Positions 19,764 through 32,410 of a DNA stretch of 64,000 nt are shown one piece after another (the stretch's first letter is position 1; every line of letters begins with the position of its first letter). Made by a program: the position numbers and the translations under genes. The notes under the pieces were generated by a model, which saw only the letters and a list, made by a program, of their open reading frames with translations, did not search any database and was not told where the DNA came from. Source of the stretch: Candidatus Allofournierella merdipullorum. GTDB lineage: Bacteria; Bacillota; Clostridia; Oscillospirales; Ruminococcaceae. The stretch is taken from positions 1 to 64,000 of the forward strand of contig DXBV01000020.1 in assembly GCA_019116345.1 (NCBI GenBank), written 5' to 3'.

Positions 19764-20599
19764 GAAAGCCCCAGCGCCTGGGCGGGATCGTAACGCACAT
19801 CGTTGTGCAGCAGCTCAAAGTGCAGGTGCGGCCCTGTGACCATGCCGGTCTGCCCCACTGTGCCAAGAACGGTGTTTTCATCCACCGTCTCCCCCTGCCG
19901 CACAAACACATACTGCATGTGACAGTAGCGGGTAGTCACGCCGTCGCTGTGGAGGATGACCACGTTGTTGCCATAGGAGGCGCTGTATTCGCTTTTCTGC
20001 ACCACGCCGCCGGCAGCGGGACGGACGGGTGTGCCCTCGGCAGCGGCCAGGTCCACGCCGGTGTGGAAGTCGCTTTTTCCAGTGACCGGGTGTTTGCGCC
20101 AGCCGTAGTCCGACGTGATATAAAAGCTTTCCAGCGGTAGGTTGAGCGCAAAGGGCGGCTGATAGGCCTTGGTGGAGTTCCCCTCCGGCACAAAGGGCCA
20201 GAACGCCGCCAGCTGTCCGCCTGCGCCGGTGAGTTCGGGGAGGCCGCCCTGTTCTTCCGTATCCCCCTCCAGTTCTGCCATGACTTCCATCACCTCTCCC
20301 TGCAGCCGATTTACCACCTCGGAGGTGAATTTGAGCAGATGCTCCTGCCCGTTCAGCTCCACTCCGCTCTCCAGCGCCTTGTAAAAGGCTTCACTGCACC
20401 GGCGGTACAACTCCGGCGCGGCATAGTCCAGAATCAGAACGACCGCCGTGGCCAGCAGGCAGAGAAAGACCTGCACCCGGAGGATGTAGTTGGGCCGCTG
20501 CTTTTCCCGGGGCGTGACGGGCGGAGTGAGCGCGGCTTTCATTTCTTCCGTTCCCGGAAGGATGGGCGGATATTGCGTTTCCTGGGTCTTTTCCCACAT
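19760..20599 (-). CDS. M23 family metallopeptidase, membrane-anchored (SpoIVFA/SpoIIQ-like)
   Basis: One N-terminal TM segment; FHTGVDLAAAEGTPVRPAAGGVV; GPHLHFELLHNDVRYDP. Confidence 0.85.
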   Translation of the reverse strand: MWEKTQETQYPPILPGTEEMKAALTPPVTPREKQRPNYILRVQVFLCLLATAVVLILDYAAPELYRRCSEAFYKALESGVELNGQEHLLKFTSEVVNRLQGEVMEVMAELEGDTEEQGGLPELTGAGGQLAAFWPFVPEGNSTKAYQPPFALNLPLESFYITSDYGWRKHPVTGKSDFHTGVDLAAAEGTPVRPAAGGVVQKSEYSASYGNNVVILHSDGVTTRYCHMQYVFVRQGETVDENTVLGTVGQTGMVTGPHLHFELLHNDVRYDPAQALGLS

Positions 20600-20666
20600 G
20601 GTCCTGCTCCTTTTTCTTCGGCATGATATAGTCTATTCTTATGCATTGCCCGAAGAAAAAATAGCA

Positions 20667-20709
20667 AAAGACCGACAGGGCCGCTCGATGCGGCGCTGCC
20701 GGTCTTTTG
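20667..20709. terminator. Terminator after the GHL-like/amidase gene
   Basis: aaaagaccgacagggccgctcgatgcggcgctgccggtctttt. Confidence 0.75.
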
Positions 20710-20716
20710 TGTTGCC

Positions 20717-23527
20717 TCACAGCATGGAGGTCAATGTGTTTTGGATGCCGTCTGCGATCGCCGTGGCGATGGCATTTTTGTAGCTGTCGTTCTGCAGCTT
20801 GCTCAGCTCGTCGGGATTGGTCAAAAATCCGCATTCCACCAGCACGGCCGGGAACTCCATGTGGGTGGTGACCCGGTAGGCGCCGTATTTGTCGCCCCGG
20901 TTGGTGGTGCCCAGCGCTCCGGCCACTCCGCCGGACAGATTCGCCGCCAGCTGGCGGGAATAGGGATTGAAGTAGTATACCTCGGTGCCCTTTGCGCTGG
21001 AAACGCCGGCGTTATGGTGGATGCTCACGAACAGGTGCGGGCTGAAGCTCTGGGACTGGTTCACCCGGCTGTCCAGCGAGACGTAACCGGACGTGTCGGT
21101 CACCTGCACCGTCGCGCCCCGGCTGCGCAGGATGTCCGCCACACGGTTGGCGATGTCGGCGTTCAGGGTCTTTTCGGTGTACATGCCGCTGATGGAGGTG
21201 CCGCCGTCGTAACCGCCGTGACCGGGGTCAATGTAGATCTTCGCGCCGGAGAGTCCATTGGGAATCTGGTTGAAGCGGAACACCAGATTGTCGCCGTCGT
21301 AGTAGGCACGGTAGCCCAGGAAGGAACCGGCCTTGCGCAGATCAAAGCGGATCACGGTGTCGTTGCCCTGCTGGGAAAGGCTCACGCCGCTGAGCAGGTT
21401 GTTGGATGCAAGACCGGGAGCGGCGGTGTCGGCACGGGTATCCTTGAGCGTCACCACCATACTGGTTGCGCCGGCAAAGCTGTTCACGCCGCCGGAGGAG
21501 GAATACCCCACTCCGTCAAAGGACACGGTGTAAGCGGTCTTGCGGCCGGAGCGGGCAAAACTGACATAGACATACTGTCCGTCCGCCCAGCTGTTCGCGC
21601 CGCTCAGCGAGGACAGCTGCCATTCCGCCTCGCCCAGGCTGCTCACGGAGGATGCGCTCACCCGGACGCCGCTGCCCAGAATGTAATACTCACCGCTGCC
21701 GTAGGTGTCATCGTAGTAGGTGAGCTTATCGCTGACGATGTAGTCCACTGTGCCTTTGGGCAGCGGGAAGCAGCTGCCGTTGGGGTCGTTGTTCAGAACG
21801 CCCGCGGGATAGGTGCGGGCCTGGCTTGCGGTGACCTCCACCAGGTGTCCCTTCTCCCCTTCCACGCCGGGCGCCTGCTGGGGCAGCGCCGCCACATACA
21901 CCCGGGCGCCAGAGGCGGATTGGGTGATGCCGGACCAGGTGCCGCTGACGGTGATGTTGCCCACGTCTTGCTGGCTCTCGGTGGCCGCCGGCACGGTGAG
22001 GGTGCCTTTGTAGGGCACATAGCTGGAGGTGTTGCCGTCAGCCGTGTCTCCCGTGAGCTCCTGCTCGGTAAGGGTGACGCTGGCGCCGCCCAGGCTGGCG
22101 GTGATGGTGGAGCCGGAGTAGGCCATAACGGTGACACCCACTTGGGTGGAACCCTCCACTGTCATACTGCCGGAGGGCGAGACCTCCTTGATGATGACCA
22201 CCTCGCGGGTGATTTTATATACAACGGATTTTTCCTTGTGCTCAAAGGTGAAGGTGTTGAGCCCCGGCTCCAGATTCATCTCCACGCTGAACACACCTTC
22301 GCTGTTGCGCTCCAGTTCCTTGCCGTTGAGGGTCAGCGGGAAGTTGGGGTCGGAGGCGCCGTAGAAGTTTACCTGCGGCTCCTGGGTGGTGTAGGTGCGT
22401 TTTTCCGGCGTGCTCACGGTCAGGTCAGTAAGGATGTCCTGCTCTTCGATCTGGTCGGCGTAGTAGCGCAGCAGTACGTCGGTGGAGCCGCCCACGTTCG
22501 CGTCCAGTGCAGAAAGCGAGCCGTAGGCCGCGCCGACACAGCCGTCCACGGCCCGGGTCTCGATGATCTGGCGCATCACCTGATCCGGAGCTTTCCAGCC
22601 GGGTTCGTCGCCGCCCAGCCGGTCGTTGCAGATCCAGGCGGAAACTCCCGCTCCGTACTGCGACGCTGTCTGTGCCCACCAGGTGAGCACCGTCTTGAAA
22701 TTCTGGGCCTCATCGGTGAGGGAGCCGGTGCAGCGCACCATCACCTGGTCCACATCCGCCCAGGCAAAGATGGCGTTCAGATCCACATAGGCGTCGGTGG
22801 CCATCTCAAAGTCTGCCTCCGTTGCGCTGCCCGCAGGGTCGGTGGTCTGGTTCGCCCACACCGGGTCGGTCACAAGGCCGAACACCGCGTCTGATTTTGC
22901 GCTTTTGACCGCTGCGGAGGCATTTACCACGAGGGAGCTGACGCATTCCCGCACCCAGTTGTCATAGCCCATGGAAGCGCCTTCGCTGCGGTAGATGCTC
23001 ATGCTTTCGGCGGTCTTCTGATTATAATAGCCGGTGAGATAGACGCCGTTCGGCTGATACGTTCCGGTCAGTTCCCCCAATACTTTGGAGGAGCTCTGGA
23101 TGGCGGCGGCGCTCAGGTTGCCGTGGGCGCCGTATTGACCCTGCCCATCCACGCCGCAAGAAGCGTCGAAAAGGACGTAAAAGGAAAGCCCTTGTGCCCG
23201 TGCCGCTTCTGCCGCATAGCCCAACAGGTCATAGCTGCTGGCCATCGGCCAAGTCTCGCCGGCAAACAGCGCTCCATCAGAAGTATTGGCCGGGAAAAAT
23301 ACGGCGTTCATTCCATATTCCGCGATCTTCGACATCGCAGCATCCAGCTGCGCTTTGCTGTCGCTCTCCCCTGCGGCCGGGTCAAAATCCTGCCCGGCCT
23401 GAAGAACGACCGCCTTCATCTCTGCGGGAGAAGCCGTTGTTCCGGAGGCTTCCTCTGCAAACACCGCGCCGCTGAGCAGCACTGCGCAGAGCGAGCCGGC
23501 TGCCAGCAGCCTCAGTATGCGTTTCAA
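20717..23527 (-). CDS. Secreted two-module protein: N-terminal GHL10/DUF4015-like TIM barrel plus C-terminal N-acetylmuramoyl-L-alanine amidase (Amidase_3)
   Basis: 936 aa; signal peptide MKRILRLLAAGSLCAVLLSGAVFAEE; KAVVLQAGQDFDP...; C-terminus KIYIDPGHGGYDGG, HLFVSIHHNAG, VLVECGFLTNPDE. Confidence 0.88.
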   Translation of the reverse strand: MKRILRLLAAGSLCAVLLSGAVFAEEASGTTASPAEMKAVVLQAGQDFDPAAGESDSKAQLDAAMSKIAEYGMNAVFFPANTSDGALFAGETWPMASSYDLLGYAAEAARAQGLSFYVLFDASCGVDGQGQYGAHGNLSAAAIQSSSKVLGELTGTYQPNGVYLTGYYNQKTAESMSIYRSEGASMGYDNWVRECVSSLVVNASAAVKSAKSDAVFGLVTDPVWANQTTDPAGSATEADFEMATDAYVDLNAIFAWADVDQVMVRCTGSLTDEAQNFKTVLTWWAQTASQYGAGVSAWICNDRLGGDEPGWKAPDQVMRQIIETRAVDGCVGAAYGSLSALDANVGGSTDVLLRYYADQIEEQDILTDLTVSTPEKRTYTTQEPQVNFYGASDPNFPLTLNGKELERNSEGVFSVEMNLEPGLNTFTFEHKEKSVVYKITREVVIIKEVSPSGSMTVEGSTQVGVTVMAYSGSTITASLGGASVTLTEQELTGDTADGNTSSYVPYKGTLTVPAATESQQDVGNITVSGTWSGITQSASGARVYVAALPQQAPGVEGEKGHLVEVTASQARTYPAGVLNNDPNGSCFPLPKGTVDYIVSDKLTYYDDTYGSGEYYILGSGVRVSASSVSSLGEAEWQLSSLSGANSWADGQYVYVSFARSGRKTAYTVSFDGVGYSSSGGVNSFAGATSMVVTLKDTRADTAAPGLASNNLLSGVSLSQQGNDTVIRFDLRKAGSFLGYRAYYDGDNLVFRFNQIPNGLSGAKIYIDPGHGGYDGGTSISGMYTEKTLNADIANRVADILRSRGATVQVTDTSGYVSLDSRVNQSQSFSPHLFVSIHHNAGVSSAKGTEVYYFNPYSRQLAANLSGGVAGALGTTNRGDKYGAYRVTTHMEFPAVLVECGFLTNPDELSKLQNDSYKNAIATAIADGIQNTLTSML

Positions 23528-23691
23528 ATCCCCGCCTCCTCTCTATAATACAAAACAATACTTGTTTCTTGTCATATCCCCATACTATACGTTTTTTTGG
23601 ACAAAATCAAGCAAAAGCCGCCAGTTTCCCAGTATTCAATAATGTAACGCAAAATGACTTTACACGCTTGATTTCGCGATATTTTGCTCAG

Positions 23692-23730
23692 AAAAAAGTC
23701 GAGTGCCTGTAAAGGCACTCGACTTTATAC
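23692..23730. terminator. Terminator after ppk1
   Basis: aaagtcgagtgcc-tgtaaa-ggcactcgacttt. Confidence 0.85.
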
Positions 23731-23739
23731 CGGTTTATG

Positions 23740-25893
23740 TCAGCTGCGATGCAGCCATTTGCGAAGGCGGCTGAAGAAGCCCTCAGAAACCGCAGTCTCT
23801 TCCCGTTTCTCCGGTGCGGCGGGCGAAGCGGACGCAAAACCATCCTTGAAATAATTGTACAGCTCCATCTGGCTGTCTACCAGCGGCTGGCCTTCGGCAG
23901 GTTTGACCTTGGCGTAGCTGCCGTCGGGGCGCATTTCCCGGGCATTCACATTATCTGCCAGCTGAAGCTGCAGAATATCCCAGAGCTGTTTTGCAATGGC
24001 GGGATCATCCACCCGGATGCCCACCTCAACACGGCGTTCGGTGTTGCGGGTGAGGAAGTCGCCCGAGGCCATGTAAATGCGCAGATTCTCGCCTTCACCA
24101 AAGGCGTAAATGCGGGAGTGCTCCAAATAGCGGCCCACGATGCTGCGGATGCGAAGATTCTCAGTCTGGCCGGGAAGCCCCGCCTGCACACAACAGATGC
24201 CGCGCACGATCATGTCGGTGGGGACGCCGGCCTGGGAGGCCTCCACCAGCTTTTCGATGATATTCTTGTCACTGATGGAGTTGTTTTTCAGAATGATACG
24301 GGCAGGCTGACCCAACCGCGCCTTTTCGATCTCGGCGTCCATTTCTTTCAGCAGCACGCTCTTGAAATGGAGCGGCGCCACGATGAGATGTTCGGTGTCA
24401 TCGGTAAGCCGTTCCACCGCCAGATTGTTAAAGACAGCAGCGGCCTCCTCGCCCACCTCCTGGTTGGTGGTGACAAAGGAGAGATCGGTGTATTGCTCGC
24501 TGGTCTTTTCGTTGTAGTTGCCGGTGCCGATCTGAGTGGTGTAGAAATAGCGGCCCTGGCTGCGTCGGGTGATGAGGGTCAGCTTGGAGTGGACTTTGTA
24601 ATCGTCCAGACCATAGATAACGGTGCAGCCTGCTTCTTCCAGCTTTTTGGACCAGTCGATGTTATTCTGCTCGTCAAAACGGGCGCGCAGCTCCACGATA
24701 GTGACTACTTCCTTGCCGTTCTCTGCGGCGGCCACCAGCGCCTGCACGATCTGGGAGTTGTTGGCCATGCGGTACAGGGTCATCTTGATGCTGACCACAT
24801 CCGGGTCATAAGCCGCGGCCATCAGCATTTTAATGAAGGGGCGCATGCTCTGATAGGGATAAGCAATGAGCACATCCCGGTGCTTGGCTTCCTCCCCCAG
24901 CTTAAAGTTCGACGGAGCCTGCATGGGCTTCGCCACCGGGTAGAACAGGTCGGTGCGCCCGTCTGCCTGCAGACGAGCAGCCAGCTTGAAATAGCAGGAG
25001 AGATCCAGAGGGCTTTCCTGATAGAAGCACTGCTTTTCCGGAAGCATCAGCTTTTCGCAGAGGTATTTACTGATCTCCTGGGGAGGCTCGTTCCAGAACT
25101 GGAGCCGCACAGCCGCCAGTTTGCGACGCTTTTTCAGCAGTTCGCTCATCACCTGACGATAGTCGATGTCCTGGTCAAACATGCCCTCCTGCACGTCAAT
25201 GTCGGCGTTGCGGGTCACCCGGAACAGGCATTTTTTCTGCAGCATCCCTTTCGGAAAGACCAGGTCGGCAAAGCGGAAGATCAGTTCTTCTGCAAGACCG
25301 TAGAGCAGCTGGTCATCCTTCTTCAGATATAGCATCCGTTCGAACTGGCTGCTGATGGGAATGAGGCCGTAGGAGACGGAGGCGTCACCCTTGCCTTTCA
25401 GAGTAGCGCAGAGATAGATCTCCTGGTTGCGCAGGAACGGGAAGGGATGGCGGTGGTCGATGATCTGCGGCGAGAGCACAGGCAGCATCTCGTTCAGAAA
25501 ATACTTTTTCCAGAAGCGCTCATCCTCTTTGGCAAGGTTCTGGAAATCAATGCGCACATAGCCCTGCTCCGCCAGATGCTGACGCAGCTTCACCACGATC
25601 TTGTCGCACTGCTGCTGCAGGTCTGCGGTTTTGGGCATGATGGCCGCCAGCTGCTGCGCGGCGGTGAGTTTGGTCTTATTGTCGGTGATCTCGTTTTTCA
25701 GCAGTGTGCGGTCATAGAGCGAACCCACACGCACCATGAAAAACTCATCCAGATTGCTGCCGTAGATGGCAGTGAATTTCATCCGCTCCGCCAGCGGGAC
25801 CGTTTTTTCCTTGCCCAGGGCCAGCACCCGCCGGTCAAAATCCAGCCAGCTGAGCTCACGATTGATAAACACGTTCTGACGTTGGGGTTCCAT
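23740..25893 (-). CDS. ppk1: Polyphosphate kinase 1
   Basis: FINRELSWLDFDRRVL; YGSNLDEFFMVRVG; IQVALVAAAENGKEV-type region; HSKLTLITRR. Confidence 0.96.
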   Translation of the reverse strand: MEPQRQNVFINRELSWLDFDRRVLALGKEKTVPLAERMKFTAIYGSNLDEFFMVRVGSLYDRTLLKNEITDNKTKLTAAQQLAAIMPKTADLQQQCDKIVVKLRQHLAEQGYVRIDFQNLAKEDERFWKKYFLNEMLPVLSPQIIDHRHPFPFLRNQEIYLCATLKGKGDASVSYGLIPISSQFERMLYLKKDDQLLYGLAEELIFRFADLVFPKGMLQKKCLFRVTRNADIDVQEGMFDQDIDYRQVMSELLKKRRKLAAVRLQFWNEPPQEISKYLCEKLMLPEKQCFYQESPLDLSCYFKLAARLQADGRTDLFYPVAKPMQAPSNFKLGEEAKHRDVLIAYPYQSMRPFIKMLMAAAYDPDVVSIKMTLYRMANNSQIVQALVAAAENGKEVVTIVELRARFDEQNNIDWSKKLEEAGCTVIYGLDDYKVHSKLTLITRRSQGRYFYTTQIGTGNYNEKTSEQYTDLSFVTTNQEVGEEAAAVFNNLAVERLTDDTEHLIVAPLHFKSVLLKEMDAEIEKARLGQPARIILKNNSISDKNIIEKLVEASQAGVPTDMIVRGICCVQAGLPGQTENLRIRSIVGRYLEHSRIYAFGEGENLRIYMASGDFLTRNTERRVEVGIRVDDPAIAKQLWDILQLQLADNVNAREMRPDGSYAKVKPAEGQPLVDSQMELYNYFKDGFASASPAAPEKREETAVSEGFFSRLRKWLHRS

Positions 25894-25916
25894 CGTCAGT
25901 TCCCCCTCCTTGAAAA

Positions 25917-26252
25917 TCATTCTTCGATATAAAGATATTCGCGCCATGCTTTGACGTCATCCGTGCTGACGCCTTCCACCAGCAGGACTTGATCCACAAT
26001 AATGAATCCGCCGAACTCCTCCCGGTATTCCAGAATTGCCTGCGCCATCCCCTCGCCGATGCCGGGAATGCTCTGCAATTCCGCAGCGGTGGCCGTGTTC
26101 AGATTAACCCGAAGCACCTCTTCCGCCGAGACCGGATCGGGCGAGACCGGCGCGTACTCCGGTTGCCAGAACGGTGCATAGCAGAAATAGCCTCCCAAAA
26201 GGATCGCCAGCGCGGCAGCACAGCATGCGGCGGTCAGCAGAACCTTTTTCAT
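25917..26252 (-). CDS. ComEA-like helix-hairpin-helix protein
   Basis: N-terminal TM; VNLNTATAAELQSIPGIGEGMAQAILEYREEFGGF. Confidence 0.85.
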   Translation of the reverse strand: MKKVLLTAACCAAALAILLGGYFCYAPFWQPEYAPVSPDPVSAEEVLRVNLNTATAAELQSIPGIGEGMAQAILEYREEFGGFIIVDQVLLVEGVSTDDVKAWREYLYIEE

Positions 26253-26373
26253 CCAGCAGCTCCCCCATTTCGGAGTTTACAGAGTCATTATAGCATATCT
26301 TCCCGGCACGAAAACCGAAATCTTTGTAAAAAAAGCCCGTTGGCGCACCGATAAGGGCGTCAATGGGCCTTCG

Positions 26374-27192
26374 TTATGTATATTTTCGGATCAGGCTGTA
26401 GAGGTACTCCCCCACTCCGCCGTTGCGGCAGGTCGATACCACTTCGTCCGCCACCAGTTTCACTTCGGTGGGAGCGTTGCCCACGGCCACTGCATGGCCG
26501 GCGGCGCGCATCAGGTCGATGTCATTGTAATAATCGCCGATGACCACGGTGTTTTCCATCGGGATATTCTGCATCGCGCACAGACGGCGCAGCGCCTGCG
26601 CTTTGCTCACGCCGGCAGGCATGATCTCATAATACATCAGATTGGTGTGCAGGAAATACATCTCTTCCATGGGGATGGACGCGCAGAAAGACTGCAGCGA
26701 AGCCAGTGTGACCGGGTCTGCCGCAAAAACCACCTTTGCCCAGTTGTCGGGTACCTGGTCCAGAGGGCAGAGCACGCTGTGCATCTTTTCTTCCTGCACA
26801 TGAGCCTGAGTGTAACGGTTGGCCTGAACGATATACAGGCGGCCGTCCTCCACCATGATCTCCACGCCGATGTCCGCGAACTGGCTCATAACGGTCTCGA
26901 TGACCTGCGTTGCACCCTCCCGGGGCAGGAAATGCTTTTCCAGAGGAGCGTCTGCCTGCATGTCATAGAGGACACTGCCGCCGCAGGTGATGGCCGGGCA
27001 GGACAGGGGCAAATCGCCCAGCGCCGCGCGCACCGACTCCACAGGACGGCCGGTGGCCACGGTGAAGCGGCCGCCCAGCTCACAGAACAGCTGGATGGTG
27101 ACACGGTTGCAGGAAGGCACACCCTCTTTCGCAGTGAGAAGGGTGTTGTCCATATCGCTGACGACCAGAAGGTCCGCAAGAGATTCGATCAT
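26374..27192 (-). CDS. Cof-type HAD-IIB family hydrolase
   Basis: LLVVSDMDNTLLTAKEG; TVVIGDYYNDIDLMRAAGHAVAVGNA. Confidence 0.9.
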   Translation of the reverse strand: MIESLADLLVVSDMDNTLLTAKEGVPSCNRVTIQLFCELGGRFTVATGRPVESVRAALGDLPLSCPAITCGGSVLYDMQADAPLEKHFLPREGATQVIETVMSQFADIGVEIMVEDGRLYIVQANRYTQAHVQEEKMHSVLCPLDQVPDNWAKVVFAADPVTLASLQSFCASIPMEEMYFLHTNLMYYEIMPAGVSKAQALRRLCAMQNIPMENTVVIGDYYNDIDLMRAAGHAVAVGNAPTEVKLVADEVVSTCRNGGVGEYLYSLIRKYT

Positions 27193-28115
27193 GATTCCGG
27201 CTCCTTTCGGAGAGTGCGCAAAAACTCTGTGAAATAGGCGGGCAGAGGGCTTTCAAAGCGCATTGTCTCCCCCGTGACGGGATGCACGAAACCCAGCACC
27301 CGCGCATGAAGGCACTGCCCGTTCAGACGCTTGATGCAGTCCCGGGGGCCATAGACGCTGTCGCCCGCCAGCGGATGGCCGATGCTGGCCATATGCACCC
27401 GGATCTGGTGGGTTCGGCCGGTCTTTAAGCGGCAGGCAATGTGTGTAAAGCCGTTATACTGTTCAAGCACCTGGTAGCCTGTGTAGGCGTATTTTCCGTC
27501 GGGAACCACCGCCATCTTTTTCCGGTCGGTGCGATGGCGGCCGATGGGGGCTTCCACAAAGCCTTCCGGCTCCTTGAAGCGCCCATACACCACCGCTTCA
27601 TAGACCCGGTCCACACTGTGAACGGCCATCTGAGCGCACAGGCCCTCGTGGGCAGCGTCGGTTTTGGCCACCACCAGCAGGCCGCTGGTGTCCTTGTCGA
27701 TGCGGTGCACGATGCCGGGGCGCACTACGCCTCCGATGGAAGAAAGGCGCCCCGCACAGTGGTAGAGCAGCGCGTTGACCAGCGTTCCGTCCGGGCTGCC
27801 GGGCGCGGGATGCACCACCATGCCCTTGGGCTTGTTCACCACAAGCAGATACTCGTCCTCGTAGACGATCTCCAGCGGGATGTTCTGGGGCTGGGCCTCC
27901 AGCGGTTTTGCATCGGGCAGGTCCACTGTCAGATGCTCCCCTGCCCGCAGCTTGCGGTTCTTGGCCACCGGCTGACCGCTGCACTGCACGAGCCCCTGCT
28001 CAAACAGACGCTGCAATGCGCTGCGGGTCAGTTCGATCTCTTCCAGGTCGGCAAGGAACCGGTCGGCACGCTGACCGACACACTCCGCGGGCACAAAAAC
28101 ATCAAACCGTTCCAT
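27189..28115 (-). CDS. RluA/RluD family 23S rRNA pseudouridine synthase
   Basis: GIVHRIDKDTSGLLVVAK; RLKTGRTHQIRVHMASIGHPLAGD; N-terminal S4-like domain. Confidence 0.94.
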   Translation of the reverse strand: MERFDVFVPAECVGQRADRFLADLEEIELTRSALQRLFEQGLVQCSGQPVAKNRKLRAGEHLTVDLPDAKPLEAQPQNIPLEIVYEDEYLLVVNKPKGMVVHPAPGSPDGTLVNALLYHCAGRLSSIGGVVRPGIVHRIDKDTSGLLVVAKTDAAHEGLCAQMAVHSVDRVYEAVVYGRFKEPEGFVEAPIGRHRTDRKKMAVVPDGKYAYTGYQVLEQYNGFTHIACRLKTGRTHQIRVHMASIGHPLAGDSVYGPRDCIKRLNGQCLHARVLGFVHPVTGETMRFESPLPAYFTEFLRTLRKEPES

Positions 28116-28623
28116 CGTCCTGCTCCAAAGGGGATGCTTCCGCCGGAGCCTGCTGCCGCTGTTTGCGGGCGGACAGCTCTTCCAGCAGAAGGCTCAGCAG
28201 CAGAAGGCCGATACCGGTGCAGACCAGAATGTCAGCAAAGTTGAACACTGCGAAATCCATGAACAGCAGATTGATGTAGTCCACCACTTCGCCGTTCATC
28301 ACGCGGTCCACCAGATTGCCGATGCCGCCGCCCAGCACAAACAGCCAGCCGATGTATTCCAGCTTTTTCGCGGGCTTTTTGAAGAGCAGATACCAGGCCA
28401 CGACCAGAAGCGCCGCGCCGGTGAACAGAATCAGAAAGGTCTGCTTGCCCTGGAGGATGCTGAAAGCGGCGCCGTCGTTGAGATAGTAGCGCAGTTCCAC
28501 CACGCCGGGGATCAGGGGCATGCTGCCCACAGGTGCAAGATTCACGGTGGCCCAGAATTTGATGCCCTGGTCAATGACCACCAGCAGCGCAGCGGCCGCG
28601 AGGGTGATGAGTGCAGAAATCAA
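28102..28623 (-). CDS. lspA: Lipoprotein signal peptidase
   Basis: Hydrophobic; VVIDQGIKFWA; LGGGIGNLVDRVMNGEVVDYI; ...FAVFNFADI. TTG start at 28623 proposed, preceded by GGAGGTATTCC. Confidence 0.9.
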   Translation of the reverse strand: MISALITLAAAALLVVIDQGIKFWATVNLAPVGSMPLIPGVVELRYYLNDGAAFSILQGKQTFLILFTGAALLVVAWYLLFKKPAKKLEYIGWLFVLGGGIGNLVDRVMNGEVVDYINLLFMDFAVFNFADILVCTGIGLLLLSLLLEELSARKQRQQAPAEASPLEQDDGTV

Positions 28624-28738
28624 GGAATACCTCCCACTTCCGGCTCTGCCTTGGGGCGGCCGGGTCTGTGATAGTTCAAAAGCGGCGCGGGCGCACCGTT
28701 GCCGATGCGACTCAGCGCGCCGCTTTTGAAACACTGTT

Positions 28739-31528
<2,790 letters not shown>

Positions 31529-31584
31529 TGGTAACTACACTCCTATTCCTCAAATGTGCACATTTCGAAAAGCGCGCGCATTTG

Positions 31585-32370
31585 TCAATCGCTGAATTTG
31601 ATGCCCTCAAAGCCCTCGAACAAGGACGAAGCGGGCGGGGTCTCGGGCTGAGGGGCAGCCGCGCGGGAAGCGCCGGGCACAAAGGTGCGGGTGGGCTCTT
31701 CCTCTTCCTCGGTCTGCGCGGGCTCTTCTGCGGCAGGCGCGCCGTACAGGGCGCTGAGATCCGGGAAACGGCTGATGGGGTCGTCCGGCTCCTCGGGCGC
31801 GTCAAAGCCCTGCTCAAAAGGATCGGCCTCCGCGGGGGCCTCCGGCTCCTCCACCGGGGCGGCCTGTTCGGGTTCTGCCTGCTCCACAGGAGCGGGGATC
31901 TCCTCTTCTTCCGCCTCTTCCGGCTCGTCGCCGGGCAAAGTGCTCAGAGACTCGATGTGCTGTTTGTAAAGGCTCAGCACGCTGTTCTTGAACTGCGCCA
32001 CTTCCGCCTTGACCCGCTCCAGCTCCAGCTGCTCGTCGTTCACCTGCTCCAGGGCGGCACGGGTGATATCCTCCGCCTTGATGCCCGCCTCGCGCAGGAT
32101 GGACTCTGCCTTCTGCTTGGCTTCCTTGATGACGTTCTCGCCCATGCGCTGGGCGTTGAGCAGAGCAGTCTTGAGGTTATCCTCATCCTTGCGGTACTCC
32201 TCCACCTTCTGGGCCAGGACGTACAGCTTTTTCTCGGTGCTCTCCTTCTCCGCCTGCAGCTGCTCCATCTGCTGGGCCAGCTGCTGCAGCAGGGCGTCCA
32301 CGTCCTCGGGACGGTAGCCACGCATGACCTTGTCGAAGGTTACGGTGCGGATCTCCTGGGGTGAAATCAT
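31585..32370 (-). CDS. divIVA: DivIVA domain protein
   Basis: MISPQEIRTVTFDKVMRGYRPEDVDALL, coiled coil, acidic/Pro-rich tail. Confidence 0.93.
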   Translation of the reverse strand: MISPQEIRTVTFDKVMRGYRPEDVDALLQQLAQQMEQLQAEKESTEKKLYVLAQKVEEYRKDEDNLKTALLNAQRMGENVIKEAKQKAESILREAGIKAEDITRAALEQVNDEQLELERVKAEVAQFKNSVLSLYKQHIESLSTLPGDEPEEAEEEEIPAPVEQAEPEQAAPVEEPEAPAEADPFEQGFDAPEEPDDPISRFPDLSALYGAPAAEEPAQTEEEEEPTRTFVPGASRAAAPQPETPPASSLFEGFEGIKFSD

Positions 32371-32410
32371 TCAGATCATTCCTTTCGCCGAAAGTGGCGG
32401 CACAGTGCCG

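Noticed and set aside
20741-22894. 717-aa plus-strand ORF
   Set aside because: Antisense shadow of the GHL-like/amidase gene; no recognisable motifs.
31529-31584. T-box leader for ileS
   Set aside because: Only a short gap to divIVA; no specifier stem, no TGGNACCGCG-type motif.
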